Origin: Variovorax sp. MHTC-1
GTDB lineage: Bacteria > Pseudomonadota > Gammaproteobacteria > Burkholderiales > Burkholderiaceae_C
Length of the DNA: 64,000 nucleotides
Direction: 5' to 3'
Assembly (NCBI RefSeq): GCF_003984645.1
Contig: NZ_RWKI01000001.1
Location: 248,001-312,000, forward strand
The translations under genes and the position numbers were made by a program. The notes beneath the pieces were generated by a model. That model made no database searches and was not told the origin of the DNA. It saw nothing but the letters and a program-made list of their open reading frames with translations. How positions within the stretch are numbered: position 1 is the stretch's first letter; each line of letters opens with the position of its first letter. Of this stretch, positions 1-8,426 are shown piece after piece.

Positions 1-708
1 CCGGGCGCGGTGGTCGATTTCCGCGGCGTGGAGATCGGCGAGGTCAAATCCATCGGCGTCGAGTTCGACCGCCAGGAGAACCAGTTCAAGATGCCGGTGC
101 TGATTCAGGTCTATCCCGATCGCCTGCGCCGCGGCGCAGGCCACGAGCCGGACGAGTCGCGCTATGCGCAGACCGATCGCCTGCGCTTCCTGGTCGCCAA
201 GGGGCTGCGGGCGCAGCTTCGCACGGGCAACCTGCTCACGGGCCAGGTGTACGTGGCGCTCGACTTCTTCCCGAAGGCGCCGCCGGCGAAGATCGACATC
301 AACCAGAACCCGATCGAGATGCCGACGGTGCCCAACAGCCTGGACGAGATCCAGGCGCAGATCGGCGAGATCGCCAGCAAGCTCAACAAGGTGCCGTTCG
401 AGGAGATCGGCTCCGATCTGCGCAAATCCCTGGCCACGCTCAACAAGACGCTCGGCAGCGCCGAGCAGCTCGCGGGCCGGCTGAACAACGACGTCGCACC
501 CGAGATGACGGCCGCGATGAAGGATGTGCGCAAGACGCTCAATGCCGCCGACAAGACGCTGGCCGACGATTCGCCGCTGCAGCAGGACCTGCGCCAGACT
601 CTACAGGAGGTCGCGCGCGCGGCCGGGTCGCTGCGCATCCTGACCGACTACCTCGAACGCCATCCTGAATCGCTGATTCGCGGCAAGCCGGAGGACAAGA
701 AGAGATGA
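1..708 (+). CDS. MCE/PqiB-type intermembrane lipid transport protein, 3' part
   Basis: The reading frame is open to the first base of the window, so the N-terminus is missing; the GTG at position 10 is probably internal. The visible part starts inside an MCE domain (motif FRGVEIGEVKSI) and continues into a long helical C-terminus rich in Lys, Leu and Asp, as in PqiB/MlaD-family substrate-binding subunits that span the periplasm and move lipids between membranes. The stop overlaps the start of the PqiC-like lipoprotein gene by 4 bases, the usual pqiABC order. The family call is firm, but the exact orthologue (PqiB or another MCE protein) is less certain because the defining N-terminal repeats are outside the window. 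Confidence 0.85.
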   Translation, partial: PGAVVDFRGVEIGEVKSIGVEFDRQENQFKMPVLIQVYPDRLRRGAGHEPDESRYAQTDRLRFLVAKGLRAQLRTGNLLTGQVYVALDFFPKAPPAKIDINQNPIEMPTVPNSLDEIQAQIGEIASKLNKVPFEEIGSDLRKSLATLNKTLGSAEQLAGRLNNDVAPEMTAAMKDVRKTLNAADKTLADDSPLQQDLRQTLQEVARAAGSLRILTDYLERHPESLIRGKPEDKKR

Positions 709-1331
709 GAACGACGAATACCCGGGCGGCGGCCTTGCTCGCCGCCATGCTGCTTGCGGGCTGCGCCAGCACCGCGCCGCAGTACTACAGCCTGGCCGAG
801 ACCGCGCCGATCGCGCCGACCGCGCCCACAGCGCGCATGCCGGCCGCGGGCAGCAACGCGCTGCTCTTCATCGAGCTGGCGCCCGTTGCCATGCCCGAGC
901 GCTTCGCGCGCCCGCAGCTGGTGGTGCGGCAGAAGGCCGCCATCGACGGGCCGCAGGTCGACGTCCTCGAAGAGCACCGCTGGTCCTCCTCGTTCGAGAA
1001 CGAACTGCGCGACGCCTTGGGCAGCGGCATCGCAGGCCGCCTCGGCGCCGTCGACGCGACCCGGGGCGGATCGCCGCGCGGCCAGCCGGTGGTGCGTATC
1101 GCCGTCCAGCTGCGGCAGTTCGACGCGGTGGAAAGCAGCCGCATCGATGCCGGCTTCAGCTGGACCCTGCGCCGCCGCGACGAGGGCCTGCCGGTCGCCT
1201 GCCAACTGGCGCTGTCGGAGCCGGTCGACGGGGCCGGCATCGATGCGCTGGCCCGCGGCACCCAGCGCGCCACCGCGAAGCTGGCCGACGCCATCGCGCG
1301 CAGCGTGACGGCGAATGCCTGCCCGGGTTGA
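705..1331 (+). CDS. pqiC: PqiC-family outer-membrane lipoprotein
   Basis: This 208-residue protein has a lipoprotein signal: a basic start, a hydrophobic stretch and the lipobox LLAGC at about residues 17-21, so the mature protein should be lipidated at that Cys. The rest fits the ABC-type transport auxiliary lipoproteins (PqiC/YmbA, DUF330), including the early YYSLAE motif. In E. coli PqiC forms an outer-membrane ring that receives the PqiB needle. The gene is coupled by ATGA to the upstream MCE gene, supporting one lipid-transport complex. No unusual feature is visible. Confidence 0.88.
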   Translation: MRTTNTRAAALLAAMLLAGCASTAPQYYSLAETAPIAPTAPTARMPAAGSNALLFIELAPVAMPERFARPQLVVRQKAAIDGPQVDVLEEHRWSSSFENELRDALGSGIAGRLGAVDATRGGSPRGQPVVRIAVQLRQFDAVESSRIDAGFSWTLRRRDEGLPVACQLALSEPVDGAGIDALARGTQRATAKLADAIARSVTANACPG

Positions 1332-1332
1332 G

Positions 1333-1875
1333 ATGAACGACGCCGGCTTCGCACTGTTCGACACCCCCATCGGCGCCTGCGGCATCGCCTGGGGGCCGCG
1401 CGGCATCGTCGGCGTGCAGTTGCCCGAAGCCGGGGAGGGCGCGACGCGCGCGCGCATGCTGCGGCGTTTTCCGCGCCTGAACGAGACCGAGCTCCCGCCC
1501 GAGGTGCAGAAGGCAACGGCCTCGATTCGCGCCCTGATGGCGGGGGAGCCGCTCGACCTGGCGGAGATCGCGCTCGACTACGAGGGCGTCTCCGACTTCC
1601 ACCGCCGCGTCTACGAGATCGCGCGCCGCATCGTGCCGGGGCAGACGCGCAGCTACGGCGAGATCGCGGCCGAGCTCGGCGACAAGGGCCTGGCGCGCGC
1701 CGTCGGCCAGGCGCTGGGCCATAACCCTTTCGCGCCGGTGGTGCCTTGCCATCGCGTGCTCGCCGCCGGCGGAAAGCCCGGCGGCTTCTCGGCGCACGGC
1801 GGTGCGACGGCGAAGCTCAGGATGCTGATGATCGAAGGCGCGAGGCCGCAGAGCGATACCGCGCCCTTGTTCTGA
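1333..1875 (+). CDS. ogt: methylated-DNA-protein-cysteine methyltransferase
   Basis: This is an Ogt/AGT-type suicide repair enzyme that moves the alkyl group from O6-alkylguanine or O4-alkylthymine to its own Cys. The acceptor motif VPCHRVL is present, followed by the usual GGFSAHGG region, and the DNA-binding motif before it contains RAVGQALGHNP. I placed the start at the ATG two bases after the pqiC stop (180 aa). An upstream in-frame ATG at 1315 would overlap pqiC by 17 bases and add six residues. The protein lacks an AraC-type Ada domain, so it is a stand-alone repair enzyme rather than a regulator. Confidence 0.9.
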   Translation: MNDAGFALFDTPIGACGIAWGPRGIVGVQLPEAGEGATRARMLRRFPRLNETELPPEVQKATASIRALMAGEPLDLAEIALDYEGVSDFHRRVYEIARRIVPGQTRSYGEIAAELGDKGLARAVGQALGHNPFAPVVPCHRVLAAGGKPGGFSAHGGATAKLRMLMIEGARPQSDTAPLF

Positions 1876-2013
1876 ACCGTGACGCATCTGCCGGGCGGGC
1901 ATGGCGAGCCCTTGTCCGACATCACAACCTGTTAGGAATGCGTCATTTTGTATTAGCATTCGCCTCAAGAGCAGGAGAGTCAGTTTCGAGTCAGCAAAGC
2001 TGATTCGGGCCTG

Positions 2014-3234
2014 ATGGCCTCCGCGCAACCGGGGAACTCGATGCCAACACGAGGTAAGGACAACTTTCTGATCTTCGGCTCCCCGAAGATCGAAGAGGAC
2101 GAGATACTGGAGGTCGAGGCGGTCATGCGCTCCGGCTGGCTCGGCACAGGCCCGCGGGTGGCGCAGTTCGAGCATGATTTCGGCGTCTACCGCGGTGCAG
2201 CGCATGCCGTAGCGTTGAACTCCTGCTCGGCAGCCCTTCATCTTTCCCTGCTGGCCTCCGGCGTCGGGCCGGGCGACGAAGTCATCACCACGCCGCTGAC
2301 CTTCTGCGCAACGGTCAACGCCATCATCCACACGGGGGCGACGCCGGTGCTGGCGGACATCGACCCCGACACGCTGAACATCGATCCGGTGCAGGTGCGA
2401 GCCAGGTTGAGCGAGCGCACGCGTGCCATCGTGCCGGTTCACTTCGCGGGGCGGCCCTGCGAAATGGACGAGCTGATGTCGCTGGCGCGGCAGTACGAAC
2501 TCAAGGTCATCGAGGACTGCGCCCACGCCATCGAAACGCAGTACCACGGCCGCAACGTCGGCACGATCGGCGACTTCGGCTGCTTCTCGTTCTACGTGAC
2601 CAAGAACGTCGTCACCGGCGAGGGCGGCATGGTCCTGGCGCGCAAGGAAGAAGACGCTGCCCGCATCAAGGTGCTGGGCCTGCACGGGATGAGCAAGGAC
2701 GCGTGGAAGCGCTTCGGCGACGAGGGCTACAAGCACTACTACGTCGTCGAGGCCGGGTTCAAGTACAACATGATGGACCTGCAGGCGGCGATCGGCCTCA
2801 AGCAGCTGGCACGCGTCGAGTCGTACTGGCAGCGGCGCAGGGCGATCTGGGAGCGCTATACCGCTGAATTGGCGGACATGCCTCTCCAGCTGCCCCCGAA
2901 ACCGGCGCCGGATACGCGCCACGCACATCATCTCTTCAGCGTGCAGGTCGACGAGGCGCGCTGCGGCATCTCGCGCGACGGCTTCCTCGACGCCATGACG
3001 GCGCAGGGCATCGGCGTCGGCGTGCACTACCTGGCATTGACCGAGCACCCCTACTATCAGCAAAGCCTCGGCTGGCGGCCCGAGCACACGCCGCATGCCA
3101 CGCGCGTGGGCAGACAGACCGTCTCGCTGCCGATCTCGGCCAAGCTGAGCGATCAGGACGTCGGCGACGTGATTTCCGCGGTGCGGCTGATTCTGCAGCC
3201 GCATGCAGCGCTGGCATCCACTGCGTCGTGCTGA
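2014..3234 (+). CDS. DegT/DnrJ/EryC1/StrS-family sugar aminotransferase
   Basis: PLP-dependent aminotransferase of the nucleotide-sugar type, 406 aa. Members transfer an amino group from glutamate to a keto-sugar nucleotide during surface glycan synthesis. The PLP lysine lies in FYVTKNVVTGEGG (about residue 197), and the EDCAHA motif upstream matches the PLP-ring aspartate region. An alternative ATG at 2041 would shorten the N-terminus by nine residues. The stop overlaps the following glycosyltransferase start, suggesting that both genes serve one glycan. No other polysaccharide genes flank the pair, so the actual sugar cannot be named. Confidence 0.88.
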   Translation: MASAQPGNSMPTRGKDNFLIFGSPKIEEDEILEVEAVMRSGWLGTGPRVAQFEHDFGVYRGAAHAVALNSCSAALHLSLLASGVGPGDEVITTPLTFCATVNAIIHTGATPVLADIDPDTLNIDPVQVRARLSERTRAIVPVHFAGRPCEMDELMSLARQYELKVIEDCAHAIETQYHGRNVGTIGDFGCFSFYVTKNVVTGEGGMVLARKEEDAARIKVLGLHGMSKDAWKRFGDEGYKHYYVVEAGFKYNMMDLQAAIGLKQLARVESYWQRRRAIWERYTAELADMPLQLPPKPAPDTRHAHHLFSVQVDEARCGISRDGFLDAMTAQGIGVGVHYLALTEHPYYQQSLGWRPEHTPHATRVGRQTVSLPISAKLSDQDVGDVISAVRLILQPHAALASTASC

Positions 3235-4178
3235 TTTCCATCCTCATCCCGGCTTACGCGCGGCCGGAACAGCTGGCCGAAGCGCTGGCAAGCATCGCGC
3301 AGCAGGATCGCTCACTGATCGGCGAGATCATCATCGGCGACGACAGCCCGCGCTCGTACTGGGCGAGCAACCAGGCCGTCATCGCGGCGAGCGGCCTGGC
3401 GGAGCTCATCGAATATCTGCCGAGCGAACCGTCGAGGGGGACCTATCCCAACCAGTGGTTCCTGGCTTCGCGGGCCAAGTGCGAGCATCTGCTTTTCCTG
3501 CACAACGACGACCAGCTTTGCCCCGGCGCGCTGAGCCTGCTGGCGAATGCCTGCGCCAGCGAGACCGATCCGCGCGTGAAGCTGTGGTTCGGCACGCACT
3601 CGATCATGGACGAGGCGGGTGTGGTCGATCCCGAGCGAACCGCCGCCAGCGACCGGTGGTTCGGCAGGCAGGGCCCGGGTGCGACGCGCCCGGTGTGGGA
3701 GTGGTGCCTGACGGAGTCCATCCCCTCCAATGCCTTCCTGGTGGAGACGGCGACCTACCTGCAATACATGCGCGGCGAGCACGACGGCAACGTGGGGGAC
3801 TGGGCCTTTTCGGTACGTCTGGCCAACGGCGGCGGCTGGGCGCGCTTCATCGGGCAGGTCGTATCGCGCTACAGGGTGCAGGCCGGATCCGTCACGAGTG
3901 CCGGGCGCGGCGTCGACGCCCACCGGGCCTACGAACTGGCGTGCGAATTGCGCGTGCCTCCCGAAATGGAAGCGGCGAAGCGCAAGCGCTTCAACCGGTA
4001 CATGCTGGTCGTGGCCGTGCGCTATGCGCGCGATGGCGAACGCATGAACGCATGGCGAGCCTTCCTTTCGCCCGACGTTCCCTGGCGGGAGAGATTCTCC
4101 CTTCGCTCGGGCCTGGTGCTCTCGATGCTGTTGACGCCGCGGCCGTTCTGGCTCTGGGCGCTGCATTACAAGAAGTGA
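3228..4178 (+). CDS. family 2 glycosyltransferase
   Basis: GT-A fold transferase of 316 aa that begins with the classic ISILIPAYARPEQL strand. It has the nucleotide-sugar motif GDDSPRS at about residues 39-45 and a DXD-like metal site in FLHNDDQLCPG at about residue 90. The GTG start lies inside the last codons of the aminotransferase gene, so translation is likely coupled. No strongly hydrophobic segment is obvious, so it is probably cytoplasmic or peripheral. It likely transfers an (amino)sugar made with the help of the upstream aminotransferase; donor and acceptor are unknown. Confidence 0.85.
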   Translation: MLISILIPAYARPEQLAEALASIAQQDRSLIGEIIIGDDSPRSYWASNQAVIAASGLAELIEYLPSEPSRGTYPNQWFLASRAKCEHLLFLHNDDQLCPGALSLLANACASETDPRVKLWFGTHSIMDEAGVVDPERTAASDRWFGRQGPGATRPVWEWCLTESIPSNAFLVETATYLQYMRGEHDGNVGDWAFSVRLANGGGWARFIGQVVSRYRVQAGSVTSAGRGVDAHRAYELACELRVPPEMEAAKRKRFNRYMLVVAVRYARDGERMNAWRAFLSPDVPWRERFSLRSGLVLSMLLTPRPFWLWALHYKK

Positions 4179-4244
4179 GCGGGTCGGCGGCTACGGCGGC
4201 GCCTTGATCGGCTTCGGCTCGAGAACCGCGCGGATCACGCCGCG

Positions 4245-4264
4245 GCGCTGTGCTAGCACAGCGC
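4245..4264. promoter_or_regulatory. 20-bp perfect palindrome
   Basis: GCGCTGTGCTAGCACAGCGC is perfectly self-complementary. It lies 66 bases after the glycosyltransferase stop and 49 bases before the MFS gene start. It could be a dimeric repressor site for the exporter or a transcript-end stem. There is no T-run, which speaks against a normal intrinsic terminator. Confidence 0.5.
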
Positions 4265-4313
4265 GCCGCATTGCGCTCCCCAACGCCATTGCTGCCTTGG
4301 CGACAATGGACGC

Positions 4314-5519
4314 ATGACTTCTTCGCGCTTCTTCAAGATCGCGCTCGTGCTGGGCCTCTTGTCGGCCATCGGCCCGTTCGCGATCGACATGTACCTTCCC
4401 GCGCTGCCGGAGATCGGCGCGAGCCTCGGCGCCGGCATCGGCCCGGTGCAGATGAGTCTGACGGCCTTCTTCATCTCGCTCGGCGTCGGGCAGCTGCTGT
4501 ACGGGCCGGTGTCGGACATGGTGGGACGCAAGCCGCCGCTGTACTTCGGGCTCGGGCTGTTCGCGCTGGCCAGCATCGGCTGCGCGCTCGCCACCGACAT
4601 CCAGACCCTGATCGCGCTGCGCTTCGTGCAGGGGCTCGGCGCCGCCGCCGGCATGGCGATCCCGCGCGCCGTGGTGCGCGACCTGCACACCGGCAACGAT
4701 GCCGCGCGGCTGATGTCCTTGCTGATGCTGGTGTTCAGCGTGTCGCCGATCCTGGCGCCCTTGGCCGGCAGCGGCGTGATCGCCTTCGCCGGCTGGCGCG
4801 GCGTGTTCTGGGCCGTGACGCTGGCGGCTGTGGCCGGCCTCGCAATGATGGGCCTGATGCTGAAGGAAACCCGGCCCGCCGAAGAGCGGGTGGAGAGCAG
4901 CCTGGGCAGCGCGCTGCGCGCCTACCGCGTGCTGCTGCGCGACACGCACTACCTCGGCCTGGTCTTCATCGGCGCCTTCGCGATGGCCGGCTTCTTCACC
5001 TACCTGGCCAATTCGTCCTTCGTGATGATCGACCACTACGGCCTCTCGCCGACGCTCTACAGCCTGGCCTTCGGCATCAACGCCGCGGCCTTCTTCGGCG
5101 CCGCGCAGCTCAACGGCGCGCTGTGCGAGCGCTTCGGCATCGTGCGCGTGGTCAAGGCCAGCGTGAGCGCCTGCGGGCTCGTCATGCTGGCGATGTTCGC
5201 CTACTACCTGGCCGGCGGCGACCGGCTGGCGGTGCTGATCGTGCTGTACTTCATCGCCAGCGGCTTCATGGGCTTCGTCATTCCGACCACCTCGGTCCTG
5301 GCGCTCGAGAAGCACGGCGCGATCGCCGGCACGGCATCGGCCCTGCTGGGCACGCTGCAGATGCTGACCGGCGCGGTGGTGATGGCGGTGGTCGGCCTGT
5401 TCACCGACGGCCGGCCCTTGCCGATGGTGACGGGCATGGCCGCCGGCGCGCTGATCGCGGTGGTACTGACATGGTTCACGCTCGGCGGCCGGCAGCCGGC
5501 GGCCTATGCGGCGCGCTGA
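4314..5519 (+). CDS. Bcr/CflA-family multidrug MFS exporter
   Basis: This 401-residue protein is hydrophobic throughout, with about 12 predicted membrane helices, the normal length for the DHA1 Bcr/CflA subfamily. The N-terminus has AIDMYLPALPEI, a hallmark of this subfamily, and the loop 2-3 motif GPVSDMVGRKPPL. These proteins use the proton gradient to export drugs such as bicyclomycin, sulfonamides or chloramphenicol, and sometimes dipeptides or cysteine. The next MFS gene overlaps the end, so the two exporters are probably co-transcribed. The substrate cannot be read from the sequence. Confidence 0.88.
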   Translation: MTSSRFFKIALVLGLLSAIGPFAIDMYLPALPEIGASLGAGIGPVQMSLTAFFISLGVGQLLYGPVSDMVGRKPPLYFGLGLFALASIGCALATDIQTLIALRFVQGLGAAAGMAIPRAVVRDLHTGNDAARLMSLLMLVFSVSPILAPLAGSGVIAFAGWRGVFWAVTLAAVAGLAMMGLMLKETRPAEERVESSLGSALRAYRVLLRDTHYLGLVFIGAFAMAGFFTYLANSSFVMIDHYGLSPTLYSLAFGINAAAFFGAAQLNGALCERFGIVRVVKASVSACGLVMLAMFAYYLAGGDRLAVLIVLYFIASGFMGFVIPTTSVLALEKHGAIAGTASALLGTLQMLTGAVVMAVVGLFTDGRPLPMVTGMAAGALIAVVLTWFTLGGRQPAAYAAR

Positions 5520-6939
5520 GCCGGTGAGCCACTCTCCAACGGCCGCGCTCGACGGGCTGCCGCTGCCGCAGCGCCGGCACGCGATGCTGGTGATCATCCT
5601 CGGCATCGCGGTCGCGGTGCTCGACGGCACCATCGTCAACCTGGCGCTGCCCGGCATCGCGCGCGAGCTCCGTGCCGATCCGGCGCATGCGATCTGGGTG
5701 GTCAACGCCTACCAGATCGCCACGCTGGTGATGCTGCTGCCGCTGGCCTCGCTCGGTGACCTGGTGGGCTACCGGCGCGTCTACCTGGTCGGCATGGCGC
5801 TGTTCGCCTTTGCCTCGCTCGGCGCCGTGCTGGCCGATTCGCTCGCGACGCTGATCGCAGCGCGCGCGGTGCAGGGGCTGGGCGCCGCCGGCATCATGAG
5901 CGTCAACGCGGCGCTGGTGCGGCTGATCTATCCCAGGGCGCAGCTCGGCCGCGGCATGGCGATCAACTCGATGGTGGTGGCGACCGCGTCGGTGGCAGGG
6001 CCCTCGGTGGCGGCCGCCATCCTGTCGGTGGCCTCGTGGCCCTGGCTGTTCGTGCTCAATTTGCCGCTGGGTGCGCTGGTGCTGACGCTGGGCTTCTACG
6101 CGCTGCCGGCCAACAGCGCGGCGGCCGCCGCCGGCGCGCGCTTCTCGGTCGTCGACGTGGCGCTCAACGTGCTGATGTTCTCGCTCGTCTTCATCGGCGC
6201 CGACCGGCTCGGCGTGCGCGGCAGCGATGCAGGGCAGGGTGCGCAGCCCATGGCCTGGGCGCTGCTGCTGGCGGGCGCGGCGGTGGGCTTCGTCTACCTG
6301 CGGCGCCAGCGCGCGCAGGCCGTGCCGCTGTTTCCGGTCGACCTGCTGCGCATCCCGGTGTTCGCGTTGTCGATGGGGACTTCGGTGGCGGCCTTCTGCG
6401 CTCAGATGCTGTCCTTCATCGCGCTGCCTTTTCTGCTGCTCGACACCTACGGCCGCTCGCATGTCGAAGCCGGCCTGCTGATCACCGCCTGGCCGCTGGC
6501 GATCGTGGTGATGGCGCCGATCGCGGGCCGGCTGATCGGCCGCTATCCGGACGGCCTGCTGGGCGGCATCGGCCTCGGCCTGCTCGCGCTCGGCCTGACA
6601 TTGCTCGCGGCGCTGCCCGCGCAGCCGGGCAATGCCGACATCGTCTGGCGCATGGCGCTGTGCGGCCTGGGCTTCGGCCTGTTCCAGTCGCCCAACAACC
6701 ACACCATCGTGACCTCGCCGCCCGCGCACCGCAGCGGCGCCGCGAGCGGCATGCTGGGCACGGCGCGGCTCACCGGCCAGACCCTCGGCGCCGTGCTGCT
6801 GGCCGCGATCTTCAGCGTCTGGAGCCCGCACGACGGCAAGGGCCAGGTGATCGCGCTCGGGCTGGCCGCCTGCTGCGCGGCCGTGGCGGCGGTGTGCAGC
6901 GCGCTGCGCACGCGCGGGCCCAGCACCCGCCACGCCTGA
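5506..6939 (+). CDS. DHA2-type (14-TM) MFS exporter
   Basis: The 477-aa product has the DHA2 signature LDGTIVNLALPGI in helix 1, the motif DLVGYRRVYLVG in loop 2-3 and AVQGLGAAGIMS in helix 4-5. This points to a proton-coupled exporter of the EmrB/QacA/SmvA group. The ATG at 5506 overlaps the upstream exporter by 14 bases; a GTG at 5524 just after that stop is the alternative. A hairpin follows the stop. Which compounds it exports is not visible. Confidence 0.85.
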   Translation: MRRAEPVSHSPTAALDGLPLPQRRHAMLVIILGIAVAVLDGTIVNLALPGIARELRADPAHAIWVVNAYQIATLVMLLPLASLGDLVGYRRVYLVGMALFAFASLGAVLADSLATLIAARAVQGLGAAGIMSVNAALVRLIYPRAQLGRGMAINSMVVATASVAGPSVAAAILSVASWPWLFVLNLPLGALVLTLGFYALPANSAAAAAGARFSVVDVALNVLMFSLVFIGADRLGVRGSDAGQGAQPMAWALLLAGAAVGFVYLRRQRAQAVPLFPVDLLRIPVFALSMGTSVAAFCAQMLSFIALPFLLLDTYGRSHVEAGLLITAWPLAIVVMAPIAGRLIGRYPDGLLGGIGLGLLALGLTLLAALPAQPGNADIVWRMALCGLGFGLFQSPNNHTIVTSPPAHRSGAASGMLGTARLTGQTLGAVLLAAIFSVWSPHDGKGQVIALGLAACCAAVAAVCSALRTRGPSTRHA

Positions 6940-6965
6940 GCGGCGCTTCCTTGCTTCAGCGCCGC
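6940..6965 (+). terminator. hairpin after MFS gene
   Basis: An 8-bp perfect stem (GCGGCGCT / AGCGCCGC) with a 10-base loop starts directly after the stop codon of the DHA2 exporter. No T-run follows, so it may stabilise the 3' end or act as a weak or Rho-assisted terminator. Confidence 0.4.
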
Positions 6966-7037
6966 GCAGCGGCCGTGACGTATCCACGTTTCGCATCTAT
7001 CCTGCATGCCTGTTTCCCTGATTGGAGCAGCATCCAA

Positions 7038-8426
7038 ATGAGCGAGAGATACGATTCCATTGTCATCGGAACCGGCCAGTCCGGGCCTTCATTGGCCGTG
7101 CGCCTGGCGCAGGCCGGCCGCAAGACCGCGATCATCGAGCGCAAGCTGTTCGGCGGCACCTGCGTCAACACCGGATGCATTCCGACCAAGACCTTGATCG
7201 CGAGCGCGCGGGTTGCCTACCTGGCGCGCCGTGCGGCCGACTTCGGCGTGATGGTCGACAACGTGCGCGTCGACATGGCGCGCGTCAAGGCGCGCAAGGA
7301 TGCCGTGGTGCGGGCCTCCAACCAGGGTGTCGAGCAATGGCTCAGGGGGACGCCGAATCTCACGGTCTACGAAGGACATGCGCGCTTCGAAGGCCCGCGC
7401 ACGGTGCGGGTCGGCGACGCGCAGCTCGAGGCCGGCGAGATCTTCATCGACGTCGGCACGCGCGCGAATGTGCCGGACCTTCGCGGCCTCGACGAGGTCG
7501 ACCATCTCACGAATGGCGGCATGCTCGAGCTCGACACCTTGCCCGAGCACCTGGTGGTGGTCGGCGGGAGCTACATCGGCCTGGAGTTCGCCCAGATGTA
7601 CCGGCGCTTCGGCGCCCGCGTCACCGTCGTCGAGATGGGCCCGCGCCTCGTCTCGCGCGAGGACGAGGAAGTGTCGGCGGCGATCCGCGAGATCCTCGAA
7701 GGCGAGGGCATCCAGGTCCGGCTCAACGCCAAGTGCATCACGCTGGCGCGGCGCGGGGGCGGCATCGGCGTCGGACTCGACTGCCAGGACGACCCGCACG
7801 AGATCGAGGGCTCGCACCTTCTGCTCGCGGTCGGACGCGTGCCGAATACCGACGACCTCGGCCTCGACAAGGCGGGCGTGAAGACGGATGAGCGCGGCTA
7901 CATCACGGTGGACGAAGAGCTGCGCACCAGCGTGCCCGGCATCTGGGCGCTCGGCGATGTCAACGGCCGCGGCGCCTTCACCCACACCTCCTACAACGAC
8001 TACGAGATCGTGGCAGCCAACCTGCTCGACAACGCGCATCGGCGCGTCTCCGATCGCCTGCCTGCCTACGCGCTGTACATCGATCCGCCGCTGGGCCGCG
8101 TCGGCGTGACGGAGCGCGAGCTCAGGCAGGACGGCCGCCGCGCACTCGTCGCGAAGCTGCCGATGAGCCGTGTCGGCCGCGCGAAGGAGCGCAGCGAGAC
8201 GCAGGGATTCATGAAGATCCTGGTGGATGCGTCGGACCAGAAGATCCTCGGCGCCGCGATCCTCGGCATCGAGGGCGACGAAGTCATCCATTCGATCCTC
8301 GACGTGATGGCCGCCGGCGCGCCGTACACGGTGCTGCAGCGCGCGATGCACATCCATCCGACCGTCTCGGAATTCATCCCGACGCTGCTGGGCAAGCTGG
8401 AACCTCTGGGAGAGCCGGGCCAATGA
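7038..8426 (+). CDS. MerA-like FAD-dependent pyridine nucleotide-disulfide oxidoreductase
   Basis: A 462-aa flavoprotein of the dihydrolipoamide dehydrogenase/mercuric reductase family. Seen are the FAD-binding GTGQSG near residue 11, the redox-active disulfide motif GGTCVNTGCIPTKT, the second nucleotide-binding motif GGSYIGLEFAQMY, the FAD motif ALGDVNGRGAF, and the C-terminal base motif HIHPTVSE. It lacks both the N-terminal heavy-metal domain and the terminal Cys pair of true MerA, so mercuric reduction is unlikely. Such proteins are often annotated only as FAD-containing oxidoreductases. It is coupled by ATGA to the next exporter, hinting that it modifies or detoxifies that pump's substrate. 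Confidence 0.85.
   Translation: MSERYDSIVIGTGQSGPSLAVRLAQAGRKTAIIERKLFGGTCVNTGCIPTKTLIASARVAYLARRAADFGVMVDNVRVDMARVKARKDAVVRASNQGVEQWLRGTPNLTVYEGHARFEGPRTVRVGDAQLEAGEIFIDVGTRANVPDLRGLDEVDHLTNGGMLELDTLPEHLVVVGGSYIGLEFAQMYRRFGARVTVVEMGPRLVSREDEEVSAAIREILEGEGIQVRLNAKCITLARRGGGIGVGLDCQDDPHEIEGSHLLLAVGRVPNTDDLGLDKAGVKTDERGYITVDEELRTSVPGIWALGDVNGRGAFTHTSYNDYEIVAANLLDNAHRRVSDRLPAYALYIDPPLGRVGVTERELRQDGRRALVAKLPMSRVGRAKERSETQGFMKILVDASDQKILGAAILGIEGDEVIHSILDVMAAGAPYTVLQRAMHIHPTVSEFIPTLLGKLEPLGEPGQ

Noticed and set aside
1156..3204. 682-codon minus-strand frame over ogt and the aminotransferase
   Set aside because: It is antisense to two confirmed genes, with low-complexity composition and no recognisable motif.
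7038..8426. True mercuric reductase (mer operon)
   Set aside because: The heavy-metal N-terminal domain, the C-terminal Cys pair and other mer genes are absent.
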